From NCBI RefSeq assembly GCF_900115775.1, contig NZ_FOXS01000001.1:1178001-1242000 (forward strand): 64,000 nucleotides of DNA, written 5' to 3'. Source of the stretch: Hymenobacter arizonensis (GTDB lineage Bacteria; Bacteroidota; Bacteroidia; Cytophagales; Hymenobacteraceae). The translations under genes were made by a program, and so were the position numbers. Below, one piece after another: positions 8,001 to 17,173 of the stretch. A model generated the notes under the pieces. That model saw only the letters and a list, made by a program, of their open reading frames with translations. It was not told the DNA's origin and did no database searches. How positions within the stretch are numbered: position 1 is the stretch's first letter; every line of letters begins with the position of its first letter.

Positions 8001-9359
8001 TTACTTGCCATTGGCGGGCTCCGGGGCGATGCGCGACGGCGTTTGCTGCCCGGCTACAATGCCGCGCGCACTTTCGGCAATTGCTTGAATAATAGCCGTC
8101 ATGTTGACCAGGTTCAGGCTTTCCACCTCGTCGTCGACGGTGTGGTAGAGCTTGTCATCCGGGATTTGGTCGCTGCTAATGGTGTGGGCTGGCACGCCGA
8201 GTTTGGCCAGGGTGGCGTTGTCGGAACGGTAGAAGAGGTTTTGCTCGAGGTAAGGGTCGGGCTCGAAGCGGAACTTGCTGCCTTGCAGGTTGGCTTGCAG
8301 CAACGGGCCGAAATCTGACTTTTCGAACCCCGTGATGAAGGCGGTATTGGGGCCAAACTTGGCTTCTTTGCCTATCATCTCGATGTTGAACATGGCCACC
8401 ACCTGGTTGGGGTCGAGTTGCTGGGAGAAATGCCGAGCGCCAAATCCACCTACTTCTTCGGCCGCAAACGCCGTGAAGATGAGCGGACGGGCATTGTTCT
8501 TCACCTGCTTGAAGTACTCGGCTAGGGCCACAACGGCAGTGGTTCCGCTGGCATCATCATCGGCACCATTGGCGATGGAATCGCCGGCCACGTTGGGCTT
8601 GATGATGCCCAGATGGTCGTAATGGCCCGAGAAAACTACGTTTTCCTGCGCTCGGGCGGGGTCGGAGCCGGGCAGCATGCCAACTACATTGCGCAGTTCC
8701 ACCACGCGTTGCTCGGTTTTACCCTTGACCTCAAACTTGGCCGGCTTGGCCTGCGGAGTGGCGCCCGCGGGCGCCATCAGCACCACGCTGGAATAGGCAT
8801 TGCCGGCTTCGGCGGTGCGGAAACGAGGTTGGCGATTGACGCTTTGCAAGCGCTTGAATACTTCGGCGTGAGCGGGGTCGAGCAGCACCAGCAGGTTTTG
8901 CGTGGGCCGCATAATGCGCCCCGCGAATTGCATGGGTTTCTCATCGGGACCAATGGTGAGCACCTCCACGGCGGGGGTTTGGTTGGTCCACTCCACCACG
9001 GGTTGGCTGGAGAAAAGTAGCACTTGACTAGCCGGCATGGCCGTACCATTTAAGCTGGCGCTCACGGCAGTTACGGGTGAATCGTACACCGAAAACACCT
9101 GTTCGAAACCCGTTGCCCCCGGCAACGGCTGCAGCCCGATGCGCTGAAACTCCGCGGCCAGGAATTGCGCGGCTTTCAGGCCGCCGGGCTGGCCGGTGCC
9201 GCGGCCCTGCATGTCGTCGGCAGCCAAGGCGTTTATTACCCGCGCCACCGTCACTGCCGATACCTGCGCGCCTGCCTTGCGTTTGGGGGTCTTGCGTTTT
9301 TGAGCGGAAGAGGCCAGGGTGAGCGAGGCCAGAGCCAGGGTAAGCAGGATTCTTTTCAT
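8001..9359 (-). CDS. secreted M28-family zinc aminopeptidase
   Basis: A 452-residue exported peptidase. Residues 1-19 form a signal peptide (MKRILLTLALASLTLASSA). The M28 zinc centre is visible: GHYDHLG (about 246, His and Asp), NGADDDASG (about 264, bridging Asp), and AAEEVGGFG (about 299, catalytic Glu and metal Glu). The C-terminal His region (PAHTISSDQIPDDKLYHTVDD) is also present. Members cleave N-terminal residues from peptides in the periplasm or outside the cell using two zinc ions. It is monocistronic and convergent with the LRR kinase gene. The exact peptide specificity is not predictable. Confidence 0.92.
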   Translation of the reverse strand: MKRILLTLALASLTLASSAQKRKTPKRKAGAQVSAVTVARVINALAADDMQGRGTGQPGGLKAAQFLAAEFQRIGLQPLPGATGFEQVFSVYDSPVTAVSASLNGTAMPASQVLLFSSQPVVEWTNQTPAVEVLTIGPDEKPMQFAGRIMRPTQNLLVLLDPAHAEVFKRLQSVNRQPRFRTAEAGNAYSSVVLMAPAGATPQAKPAKFEVKGKTEQRVVELRNVVGMLPGSDPARAQENVVFSGHYDHLGIIKPNVAGDSIANGADDDASGTTAVVALAEYFKQVKNNARPLIFTAFAAEEVGGFGARHFSQQLDPNQVVAMFNIEMIGKEAKFGPNTAFITGFEKSDFGPLLQANLQGSKFRFEPDPYLEQNLFYRSDNATLAKLGVPAHTISSDQIPDDKLYHTVDDEVESLNLVNMTAIIQAIAESARGIVAGQQTPSRIAPEPANGK

Positions 9360-9429
9360 TGCAGGAAATATTGGACGACGAAGGCAAACACCAGCGGCAG
9401 CCGGGCCACGGTGCTAGCCGCACAAACTT

Positions 9430-9580
9430 AGAACCTATCCCACTAGGTCGTCATGCCGAGCGCAGCCGAGGCATCTCGCGTGCGGCAGTATTCCATTCGA
9501 TTGAGTTACTATCCCATGCGAGATGCCTCGGCTGCGCTCGGCATGACGGTTTTATTTTTTATTGCTTTGGGATAGGTTCT
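9430..9580. repeat. MITE-like element with terminal inverted repeats and inner REP palindrome
   Basis: AGAACCTATCCCA at 9430-9442 is perfectly inverted at 9568-9580. Inside it, CGTCATGCCGAGCGCAGCC and its continuation to about 9481 pair with the arm at about 9515-9548. The left flank ends TTA and the right flank begins TAA, so a short target duplication is possible. On the plus strand the right arm runs into a T-rich stretch. Confidence 0.75.
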
Positions 9581-9631
9581 TAACCTCGAACCCGAAAGCT
9601 TACCTTACGTGTACTGGCACGTGCCACTCGC

Positions 9632-10558
9632 CTACTGCGCTAGCCAGCCGTTGGCGTCGAGCCAGTTCTTCAAGCGTTCGGTCCAGTCGTCTTTAGTGGT
9701 TTTATTGTTCAGGCCAAAGCCGTGGCCTCCTTTGGGGTAGAGGTGCATTTCGGCCGGTACGTTGTGGCGCAGGCAGGCCTGGTAGAACACAATGCTGTTT
9801 TGCACGGACACGGTTTTATCGTCTTGGGCATGAACCAGGAAAGTGGGCGGGGTTTGGGCCGTCACCTGCAATTCGTTGGAATACTGCCGAACCAGCGCCG
9901 CTGATGGGCTTTTGCCCAACAAATTCTGGCGGGAGCCGGGGTGCTGCAGGCTGTCGTTGAAGCTGATGACGCCGTACATCAATACCAGAAAGGCTGGTCG
10001 CACCGAAACCGGGCCCGGGTTGGCCCCCACCGGCCGCGCAAACTGGGTGCCGGCTGAGGCGGCCAGGTGCCCCCCGGCCGAAAAACCCATGAGGCCAATG
10101 CGCTCGGGGTTGAGCCTGTACTTCGCAGCTTGCTGCCGAACCAGGCGCAGGGCTTGCTGAGCATCGAGCAGCGGGGCAATGGCTTTGTCGGGCTGCGACT
10201 CATCGTTGGGCAATCGATACTTAAGCACGAAGGCGGTTACGCCCATTTCGTTGAGGCGCTTGGCCACTTCGTAGCCTTCTGAGTCGATGGAAAGGCGGGT
10301 GTAACCACCTCCAGGGCAAACAATTACCGATGTGCCATTGGCCGTGCCGGGAGCGGGCACAAACACCGTAAGAGTTGGCTGCACCACATTGGAAATGCGG
10401 ATACCGCCATTAGCCAGCGTGGTGCTGGTTTCCTGCACATTGCCGGCGATGGAATTGGGAATGGTACCAGTGTATAGCGGAAGCACGGGCTGGGCCAACG
10501 AGCGGCCCGTAGCCAGCAACAGCAGGCTCAAAGCAAGGAGAAAGAAGCGTGTTTTCAT
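9632..10558 (-). CDS. secreted alpha/beta-hydrolase (acetyl-esterase type)
   Basis: A 308-residue exported esterase. MKTRFFLLALSLLLLATGRS is a clear signal peptide, which fixes the start at 10558 rather than further upstream. The hydrolase fold shows the oxyanion motif CPGGGYTRL, the nucleophile elbow GFSAGGHLA (Ser), an acid residue in VHAQDD, and the catalytic His in GGHGFG. This pattern matches the BD-FAE / acetyl xylan esterase-like group, which removes acyl groups from carbohydrates or small esters in the periplasm. No carbohydrate-active partner is next to it; the glucan locus lies 26 kb away. Confidence 0.88.
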   Translation of the reverse strand: MKTRFFLLALSLLLLATGRSLAQPVLPLYTGTIPNSIAGNVQETSTTLANGGIRISNVVQPTLTVFVPAPGTANGTSVIVCPGGGYTRLSIDSEGYEVAKRLNEMGVTAFVLKYRLPNDESQPDKAIAPLLDAQQALRLVRQQAAKYRLNPERIGLMGFSAGGHLAASAGTQFARPVGANPGPVSVRPAFLVLMYGVISFNDSLQHPGSRQNLLGKSPSAALVRQYSNELQVTAQTPPTFLVHAQDDKTVSVQNSIVFYQACLRHNVPAEMHLYPKGGHGFGLNNKTTKDDWTERLKNWLDANGWLAQ

Positions 10559-10698
10559 AAGCAGTACAATTGTACACACGGCTGAGCTAATTGTCAAACC
10601 GGTGGCATTATCTGAAATAAATCCTGAATTATTTAAAGAAATTTCACTAAAAAGCAACCAAATATGAACCTTGCCGTAGCGGCGGGGGTCTGTGGTGG

Positions 10699-11529
10699 AT
10701 GCGCAAGACCACTCTGCTGGCCGTCGCTGCTCTCTTGGGCAGCCCCGGCCTCACCCTGGCCCAAAACACGCCGGAAGAAAACAACCCCAACGTTGATGCT
10801 CCTTTCGTGCGAAACATTCGCGCCGACCGTCCCGGGCAAACCATCACCGCGCAGGTGCTGCGGGCCGGCCGCTTCCAGCTCGAAGCTGGAGCGCAGCGGG
10901 TAGCCCCGGCAACAGGAGAAAGTTTGCTGAACAGCGGCGCTACTCTGCGCATTGGTTTCTTCAATAGCATGGAGTTGCGGGTGACTCAGCCTTACTTGAA
11001 CCGGTACCAGCAGCGCATCAGCACCGGCGAAGGCGAGCGGTTTGAAATGGCGGCGGGCTGGGCCCCGCTGGTTGTGGGCTCCAAGTTCATGATTTCCCCA
11101 AATTACGACACCCGCACCCAAGTGGCCATTTTGGTAGAGTCGCCGCTGCCCGGCACGGGCAGCAAAGAGCTCGCTGTGAAAGGCCTGGCCCCCAGCGGGC
11201 GCCTGCTGGTTAGCCAACAGATTGGGGAGCGGTACGGGCTGGAAGCTAACTTCGGTTTCAGCCAACCCGGCCTGAGGGTGGCCGACATTGAAAAAGGCCA
11301 GTTTATAGGCACACTGGCCCTGAACGGCCCTATCAGCGACAAAACCGGCTTCTTTGTTGAAGGCTACGGCATTGGCCGAGGACAGTTAAACACGGGTGCC
11401 ACGGCGGGATTGTACTGGCGCCCCATTTCCCTGCTGCGCCTCGATGTGAACGCCGGCCGGGTGCTGGGTGGCACGGCCAGCGGCACCGCGACACTTGGCG
11501 CGGGCATGGCCTTCAAGTTGGGGAAATAG
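10699..11529 (+). CDS. outer-membrane beta-barrel protein, phenol-MetA-like transporter family
   Basis: A 276-residue exported protein. The signal peptide is MRKTTLLAVAALLGSPGLTLA. The mature part begins with a segment ending FVRNIRADRPGQTITAQVL, which is characteristic of the Phenol_MetA_deg-like outer-membrane family, and continues as alternating beta strands ending in a terminal FKLGK strand. Members are thought to be outer-membrane channels for hydrophobic compounds, but the substrate here is unknown. It is followed by a strong terminator and is divergent from the esterase gene. Confidence 0.75.
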   Translation: MRKTTLLAVAALLGSPGLTLAQNTPEENNPNVDAPFVRNIRADRPGQTITAQVLRAGRFQLEAGAQRVAPATGESLLNSGATLRIGFFNSMELRVTQPYLNRYQQRISTGEGERFEMAAGWAPLVVGSKFMISPNYDTRTQVAILVESPLPGTGSKELAVKGLAPSGRLLVSQQIGERYGLEANFGFSQPGLRVADIEKGQFIGTLALNGPISDKTGFFVEGYGIGRGQLNTGATAGLYWRPISLLRLDVNAGRVLGGTASGTATLGAGMAFKLGK

Positions 11530-11550
11530 ACCCCTATACGTACATAAATC

Positions 11551-11589
11551 GGCCCCGCCGCAACAGTGCAATACTGTCGCGGCGGGGCC
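11551..11589. terminator. strong intrinsic terminator
   Basis: GGCCCCGCCGC-a-ACAGT, a five-base loop, then ACTGT-c-GCGGCGGGGCC: a 17-pair stem with one mismatch, followed by a T-rich stretch. It lies 22 nt past the outer-membrane protein stop and between convergent genes. Confidence 0.85.
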
Positions 11590-11663
11590 AGCTTCTTATT
11601 TTGACCTCTACTTACTATTAGGATTGGTAAATGAAGTTGTATTAAACCCTAACAGTAGGCAAG

Positions 11664-12467
11664 CTACTGTTTGGTAGTACTTTTGTCATTCACACGGCGC
11701 ACGATGGCTGCCAGTTCTGCATCAGTCCGGGCCTTGCTTTTATTCTGCGCTTCGACCGCAGCGGCAGCGGCCTGCCGCATTGCTAGGGCAGCCAGAATGC
11801 TGTTTGACGTTGGTTTCACCGGCGTCATACTGCCATCAGCCCAACGCAAGTAATACTGACTGTTAATCTGATAGGAGTCAGTAGGCTTGTTGCTGTTATA
11901 AGTGGATTCAACTTGTCCTTTGAGAATTGTTTTCCACTGAAGTTTAAGCAAGCTGACTTCGTTGCCGGTTGATAAATTTTCAGCAAAAGCCACACCCAAA
12001 CTTGGTACCAAACCGCTTGGCACTTGGTCAAAACGCCGTTCTACAGGTTTGCCGTCTGGTCCGGTGGGGCGCAGCATAAATGTTTTTATCGCATGGGATG
12101 CCAAGATGAGAGAGTCGCCCTGGGGCCGCATGGCTCGCAACTGCTGGTTGTGTATGTCAAACTTGAGCACACCTTCTATCGGCTGGTCTTGGTTACCCAA
12201 TAACACCTCGCCCATCGCCCAGCCTGGCACCAAGAACGGCGTCCCCCGCGTCAGGCGCGGACGCATGTCAAAAGCAACTGCATCGTATCCACTGAGACCA
12301 ATCTCAGTCACATTCCGGACTTTGTCTGCCAATACAAGTGCATTATCCGGCTTATCGCTAATGGTAGAGGCTTTTCCACCGGCGGAAGTAGGCAACACTA
12401 CGGTCTGGGCGGCCAAGGGCAGCACAGTGAAATTAAAACCAATTAAGCACAATAAGTAGAATCGCAT
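11664..12467 (-). CDS. hypothetical secreted protein
   Basis: A 267-residue protein that I do not recognise. Residues 1-20 (MRFYLLCLIGFNFTVLPLAA) are a signal peptide, so it is exported. The mature region is mostly predicted beta with no cysteines, and the last 50 residues are an Ala/Lys/Gln-rich helix (AALAMRQAAAAAVEAQNK) that could be a coiled coil or linker. No catalytic motif or lipobox is present. A short perfect dyad at 12504-12524 lies upstream and may be an operator. It is downstream of, and co-directional with, pyruvate carboxylase, separated by about 80 bp. Confidence 0.7.
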   Translation of the reverse strand: MRFYLLCLIGFNFTVLPLAAQTVVLPTSAGGKASTISDKPDNALVLADKVRNVTEIGLSGYDAVAFDMRPRLTRGTPFLVPGWAMGEVLLGNQDQPIEGVLKFDIHNQQLRAMRPQGDSLILASHAIKTFMLRPTGPDGKPVERRFDQVPSGLVPSLGVAFAENLSTGNEVSLLKLQWKTILKGQVESTYNSNKPTDSYQINSQYYLRWADGSMTPVKPTSNSILAALAMRQAAAAAVEAQNKSKARTDAELAAIVRRVNDKSTTKQ

Positions 12468-12503
12468 GGCAGAAGTTGGGTGAGGATTTATAAATAACGC
12501 TTA

Positions 12504-12524
12504 CAATATAGTGACGCTATATTG
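12504..12524. promoter_or_regulatory. perfect short dyad, possible operator
   Basis: CAATATAG-TGACG-CTATATTG: two 8-bp arms around a 5-bp centre, about 37-57 bp upstream of the minus-strand gene at 12467. The size and spacing fit a helix-turn-helix dimer site. There is no T-tract, which argues against a terminator. Confidence 0.4.
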
Positions 12525-12548
12525 ATTGTTCCTCATCCTTTGTTGCAT

Positions 12549-15500
12549 TTAACTTAATGTCAGCACCAAGTCATCGGCCGAGACGCGGCTGCCTTCGGTG
12601 AGAGTAATGCTGTCGACCACAATGTCCTTGGGAGCGGTGATGGTGGTTTCCATTTTCATGGCTTCGATGACGAAGAGCGGCGTGTTTTTGGCGGCTTTCT
12701 GGCCGGGCTTCACCAGCACCTTGCTCAGCATGCCTTGCAGCGGGGCACCCACCTGGCGGGGGTTGGCCTTGTCGGCCTTGGCGTTGCTGATTTTGGTGAC
12801 GGCCACCGACTGGTCGCGCACCTGCAGGTTGCGGGTTTGGCCGTTGAGGGTGAAGAAGATGGTGCGGCAGCCCTCCTCGTTGAGCGTGCCTACCGACTCC
12901 AGGCGCACAATAACCGACTTGCCCTTGGCGATTTCGATAATGGTTTCCTCGCCGGGCTGTAGGCCATAGAAAAACACCGAGGTCGGCGCCTTGCTCACGT
13001 CGCCATACTTGATGCGGTGGGCCCAATACTCATCGAACACCTTGGGGTAGAGCAGCGACGACAGCATGTCGGTGAACTTCGCACCGGGGTATTTCACCTG
13101 GAAGCCCTTCCACTCTTTCTTGAAGTCGATGGGCGCCAGATGCTCGTTGGGCCGGTCGGTAAAGGGAGTTTCATTTTTCAGAATCAGTCTTTGCAGCTCC
13201 TCGGGCCAGCCGCCTTCGGGCTGACCAATGTCGCCGCGGAACAGTTCACGCACCGACTCAGGGAAGTTCAGGGTCTCGCCTTTCTCCATGACATCGGCGG
13301 GCGTGAGGCCGTTGGACACCATAAAGAGGGCCATGTCGCCGACCACCTTGCTGCTGGGCGTCACCTTCACGATGTCGCCGAACATGTCGTTCACGTCGGC
13401 GAAGCGCTGCTTCACTTCCTCAAACTTATCGAGCAAGCCCAGCGACGAGGCCTGCGGTCGCAGGTTGGAATACTGCCCGCCTGGAATTTCGTGCTGAAAC
13501 ACCTCCGAAGTGCCCGCCTTCAGACCCGACTCGAAGGGATAATACATTTCGCGCACGCCTTCCCAGTAGTTGCTGAACTCGTTCAGCGACTGCTGGTTGA
13601 ACTCGCGGTGCCGAGGTGTGCCGCGCAGCATTTCCACCACCGAATTGAAGTTGGGCTGGGAGGTGAGGCCCGATAAGGCGCCCAAGGCTACGTCGATAAC
13701 GTTAACGCCGGCTTCGACAGCCTTCATGTAAGTAGCGGCCTGTAGCGACGAAGTGTCGTGGGTGTGCAGGTGAATGGGCAGCTTCACGGTGTCGCGCAGG
13801 CCGGCAATCAGCTCAGTGGCAGCGTAGGGCTTCAACAGACCTGCCATGTCCTTGATGCAGAGGATGTGCGCGCCGGCGTCTTCCAGCTGCTTGGCCAGCT
13901 TCAAGTAGTAATCGAGGGTGTATTTGGTGCGGTTCGGGTCGAGGATATCGCCGGTGTAGCAGATGCAGGCTTCAGCCAACCGGTCGGTTTTGTTGCGCAC
14001 AAAGCCAATGCAGGCTTCCATTCCTTTAAGCCAGTTCAGCGAGTCGAAAATGCGGAAGATGTCGACGCCAGTTTCGGCGGCCTGCTCTACGAATCGTTCG
14101 GTCAGGTTGTCGGGATAGGCCTTGTAGCCCACGCCGTTGGCCCCGCGAATCAGCATTTGCAGCAGAATGTTCGGGACGGCTTCGCGGAGCTTGGCCAGCC
14201 GCTCCCAGGGGTCTTCGTGCAGGAAGCGCAGGGCCACGTCAAACGTGGCGCCGCCCCATACTTCGAGGCTGAAGGTTTGGGGGTGCTGCTGGGCATAGGG
14301 CCCGGCCACTTTCAGCATGTCCCAGGTGCGCATGCGGGTGGCGAGCAGGCTCTGGTGGGCATCGCGCAAGGTGGTGTCGGTGTAGTGAATCAGGGGCTCG
14401 TCGCGCAGCCACTTCGAGAAGCCGTCGGGGCCTAGCTCGTGCAGCTTTTGCTTGGTGCCGGGCGCGGGCGCCGTGTGGTCGGAGTGCGGTAGGCGGGGCT
14501 GGCGGGGGCTGTGGCGGGGGTCGAGCAGATTTTTGACGTCGGGGTTGCCGTTCACCACCACTTCGCCAATGAAGCTGAGCATGCGCGTGGCGCGGTCCTG
14601 CCGAAATTCAAACTTGAACAGCGACGGGGTGTCCTTGATGAAGTCCACGTTGGCTTGGCCCGACTGAAAGTCCTTGTTGCCAATGATGTTCTTCAGGAAC
14701 TGGATGTTGGTTTGCACGCCGCGCACCCGGAATTCGTCGAGGCTGCGCAGCATTTTCTGGGCCGCGCCGTGCAGCGTGGGCGCGTGGGCCGATACCTTCA
14801 CCAGCATGGAATCGAAGAATGGCGACACCACCACGCCCTGGTACACCGAGCCCTCGTCGAGCCGGATACCGAAGCCGCCCGCCGCCCGGTAGGCCACAAT
14901 GGTGCCGTAGTCGGGCTTGAAATCGTTTTCGGGGTCTTCTGTGGTCACCCGGCACTGAATGGCGTAGCCGGCCCGTAGGGGCTTGACATCGGGCCCCAGG
15001 CCAATTTCGGGGTCTTTCAGGTTGTAGCCAGCCGCAATGTAAATCTGGGTTTTAATCAAGTCCACGCCCGTAATCATCTCAGTTACGGTGTGCTCTACCT
15101 GAATGCGGGGGTTTACTTCGATGAAGTAGATGCGGTCCTGCTCGGGGTTAACCAGGAATTCTACGGTGCCCACGTTGTCGTAGCCCACGGCCCGGCCGAT
15201 GCGCAGGGCGTACTCATACAGCAGATGGCGCTGGTGGTCGGGCAGGTTCATGGCAGGCGCCACTTCCACCACTTTCTGGAAGCGGCGCTGTACCGAGCAG
15301 TCGCGCTCGTAGAGGTGCACGAGGTTGCCGTGCTGGTCGCCCACAAGTTGCACTTCGATGTGCTTGGGGCGCTCCACGTACTTCTCCAGGAACACGGTGT
15401 CGTCGCCGAAGGCGTTCAGGGCCTCGTTGCGCGCCTCAAAAAAGCCTTTCTCCAACTGGTCGTTGTCGCGGATGATGCGCATGCCGCGGCCGCCACCGCC

Positions 15501-15989
15501 GCTGGCCGCCTTCAGCATCACGGGGTAGCCAATGCGGTTGGCTTCGGTTTTGGCGGTTTCGAAGTCAACCAGGTCGGCCTCGCTGCTTTCAATTTGGGGC
15601 ACCTGGCAGCGCTGGGCCACTTCCTTGGCTCGCACCTTGTCGCCGAGGGCCTCCATCACTTCGGGGCGAGGGCCTACGAACACAATGCCTTCTTCGGCGC
15701 AGCGGCGCGAGAGGGTGGCATTTTCACTCAGGAAGCCATAGCCGGGGTGAATGGCGTTGGCACCATTGGCTTTCGCAATTCGGATGAGGCCTTCGATGTC
15801 TAGGTAGGGCTTCAGGGGTTCGTCGTCGCGCCCAATCTGATAGGCTTCATCGGCTTTGTAGCGGTGCAGCGAGTACCGGTCTTCATAGGTGTAGACGGCC
15901 ACGGTGGGGATATTCAGCTCGGTGGCCGCGCGCATCACGCGAATTGCAATTTCGCCCCGGTTGGCAACAAGGAGTTTAGTTATGTTCAT
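12549..15989 (-). CDS. pyc: pyruvate carboxylase
   Basis: An 1146-residue biotin enzyme that makes oxaloacetate from pyruvate, bicarbonate and ATP to refill the citric acid cycle. Domains in order: biotin carboxylase (about 1-460, with KAASGGGGRGMRI of the ATP-grasp and EVNPRIQVEHTVTE), carboxyltransferase (about 545-820, TTLRDAHQSLLATRMRT), the pyruvate-carboxylase linker domain, and biotin carrier (about 1075-1146) with the biotinyl lysine in EAMKMET near residue 1111. Length matches single-chain bacterial and eukaryotic pyruvate carboxylases. The start MNITKLLVANRGEIAIR was chosen; an upstream in-frame start would add 20 residues. A promoter lies at 16022-16049. Confidence 0.97.
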   Translation of the reverse strand: MNITKLLVANRGEIAIRVMRAATELNIPTVAVYTYEDRYSLHRYKADEAYQIGRDDEPLKPYLDIEGLIRIAKANGANAIHPGYGFLSENATLSRRCAEEGIVFVGPRPEVMEALGDKVRAKEVAQRCQVPQIESSEADLVDFETAKTEANRIGYPVMLKAASGGGGRGMRIIRDNDQLEKGFFEARNEALNAFGDDTVFLEKYVERPKHIEVQLVGDQHGNLVHLYERDCSVQRRFQKVVEVAPAMNLPDHQRHLLYEYALRIGRAVGYDNVGTVEFLVNPEQDRIYFIEVNPRIQVEHTVTEMITGVDLIKTQIYIAAGYNLKDPEIGLGPDVKPLRAGYAIQCRVTTEDPENDFKPDYGTIVAYRAAGGFGIRLDEGSVYQGVVVSPFFDSMLVKVSAHAPTLHGAAQKMLRSLDEFRVRGVQTNIQFLKNIIGNKDFQSGQANVDFIKDTPSLFKFEFRQDRATRMLSFIGEVVVNGNPDVKNLLDPRHSPRQPRLPHSDHTAPAPGTKQKLHELGPDGFSKWLRDEPLIHYTDTTLRDAHQSLLATRMRTWDMLKVAGPYAQQHPQTFSLEVWGGATFDVALRFLHEDPWERLAKLREAVPNILLQMLIRGANGVGYKAYPDNLTERFVEQAAETGVDIFRIFDSLNWLKGMEACIGFVRNKTDRLAEACICYTGDILDPNRTKYTLDYYLKLAKQLEDAGAHILCIKDMAGLLKPYAATELIAGLRDTVKLPIHLHTHDTSSLQAATYMKAVEAGVNVIDVALGALSGLTSQPNFNSVVEMLRGTPRHREFNQQSLNEFSNYWEGVREMYYPFESGLKAGTSEVFQHEIPGGQYSNLRPQASSLGLLDKFEEVKQRFADVNDMFGDIVKVTPSSKVVGDMALFMVSNGLTPADVMEKGETLNFPESVRELFRGDIGQPEGGWPEELQRLILKNETPFTDRPNEHLAPIDFKKEWKGFQVKYPGAKFTDMLSSLLYPKVFDEYWAHRIKYGDVSKAPTSVFFYGLQPGEETIIEIAKGKSVIVRLESVGTLNEEGCRTIFFTLNGQTRNLQVRDQSVAVTKISNAKADKANPRQVGAPLQGMLSKVLVKPGQKAAKNTPLFVIEAMKMETTITAPKDIVVDSITLTEGSRVSADDLVLTLS

Positions 15990-16021
15990 AGAAAGGAGTG
16001 GTGGAATAGCCGCGCATACGG

Positions 16022-16049
16022 CGAAACTACGGCAAAGGCTGCGGAACAA
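16022..16049 (-). promoter_or_regulatory. putative promoter of pyruvate carboxylase gene
   Basis: TTG at 16049-16047, a 17-nt spacer, and TAGTTTCG at 16029-16022 on the minus strand, a TAnnTTyG variant of the Bacteroidota -7 box. It would give a leader of about 30 nt. Confidence 0.45.
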
Positions 16050-16319
16050 GGCTCCCGCAAACGTTTGCAGTCAGCTCACCCCCTGCGCGGCTACGGCATT
16101 TCAGGCTGATATTCAGCTTCGCAAATACTAAAATAGAGCAAAAATCATGTTGGAAAAAGAAGTCAATTTTTTGTTAGCAAAACGGTCCTGGCTTATTCAA
16201 GACCTGAACCCAGCCGTGCCCCGGCTTAAGACCATCCTGGTCCAGTTACCAAGCAATTCGCCAAACTTTCCGCTAGTGCATGGGTTAGCAAAGCATTCTT
16301 ACTGCTAAGCTTCCTCCGC

Positions 16320-17036
16320 ATGGATTTCACTGACAAAAATATCCTTCTCATTGGCGCATCATCGGGCATTGGCCTAGCCACGGCCCAGCTGCTGAGCAAG
16401 CTGCAGGTAAACTTGTTCACTGCTTCGCGGCACCTGTCGCCGGAGCTTCAGGAGTTAGGCACTACGCACGTAGAATACGATGCTACCCAGCCGGTTGGGG
16501 CTGCTTTCGATGGATTGCCGGATGTCCTGCACGGAGTGGCTTACTTCCCCGGCAGCATCAAGCTGCGGCCTTTTGAGCGCATTCCTACCGAAGATTTTCA
16601 GGCCGACTTCGACCTGAATGTGCTGGGGGCCGTGCGGGTGCTGCAGGCCACCATCAAGCGTTTGAAAAAGGCCGAAGGCGGGGCGTCCGTGGTCTTGTTC
16701 AGCACTGTAGCGGCCGATACGGGCATGAGTTTTCACACCAGCATTGCCACGGCCAAAGCAGCGGTAGAAGGCCTCACCCGGGCCTTGGCGGCAGAGTACG
16801 CGCCCAGCGGGGTGCGGGTAAACTGCATTGCGCCTTCGCTCACCAACACGCCCCTGGCAGCGGCCCTGCTCAACACGCCCGAGAAAGTGGAAGCTGGCGG
16901 CAAACGTCATCCGCTGCAGCGCATCGGCCAGCCCGAGGACCTGGCTTATACGGCCTCGTTCCTACTTTCCGACCACAGCGCGTTTGTGACCGGACAGGTA
17001 TTGGCCGTGGATGGCGGCATGGGAAAACTGAAGTAA
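16320..17036 (+). CDS. SDR-family oxidoreductase lacking the catalytic tyrosine
   Basis: A 238-residue short-chain dehydrogenase/reductase fold. The nucleotide motif IGASSGIG is at about residues 11-18 and the active-site Ser region FSTVAAD is present. In the YxxxK motif the Lys is kept (TAKAAVEG) but the residue four before it is Ile, so the proton-relay Tyr is missing. The C-terminal substrate-loop region (IAPSLTNTPLA) is normal. The protein probably binds NAD(P) but may not be a standard reductase. It sits directly upstream of the photolyase gene on the same strand. Confidence 0.85.
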   Translation: MDFTDKNILLIGASSGIGLATAQLLSKLQVNLFTASRHLSPELQELGTTHVEYDATQPVGAAFDGLPDVLHGVAYFPGSIKLRPFERIPTEDFQADFDLNVLGAVRVLQATIKRLKKAEGGASVVLFSTVAADTGMSFHTSIATAKAAVEGLTRALAAEYAPSGVRVNCIAPSLTNTPLAAALLNTPEKVEAGGKRHPLQRIGQPEDLAYTASFLLSDHSAFVTGQVLAVDGGMGKLK

Positions 17037-17059
17037 TTAGATAAAAAACAGCCACTGGC

Positions 17060-17145
17060 GGCAGTCTTAAGCGAATGAAATTCGCGAGACTGCCCTCGTT
17101 GTCGTGGTTGGCAGTCACAGTCGCTGCGCTCCTTTCAGACTGCCA
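17060..17145. repeat. double REP-like dyad (GGCAGTC/GACTGCC)
   Basis: GGCAGTCT-taa-GCGAAT pairs with ATTCGC-g-AGACTGCC at 17060-17094. A second pair, TGGCAGTC at 17109 and GACTGCCA at 17138-17145, follows. The four boxes alternate in direction, as in REP doublets. The first hairpin could also end the SDR transcript. Confidence 0.65.
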
Positions 17146-17173
17146 CCAGCTTTCTACTTATAAATTGCACGCC

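Noticed and set aside
13017..15803. Several plus-strand open frames of 150-240 codons
   Set aside because: They are antisense to pyruvate carboxylase, a clear single-frame enzyme. GC-rich codon bias leaves long stop-free antisense frames.
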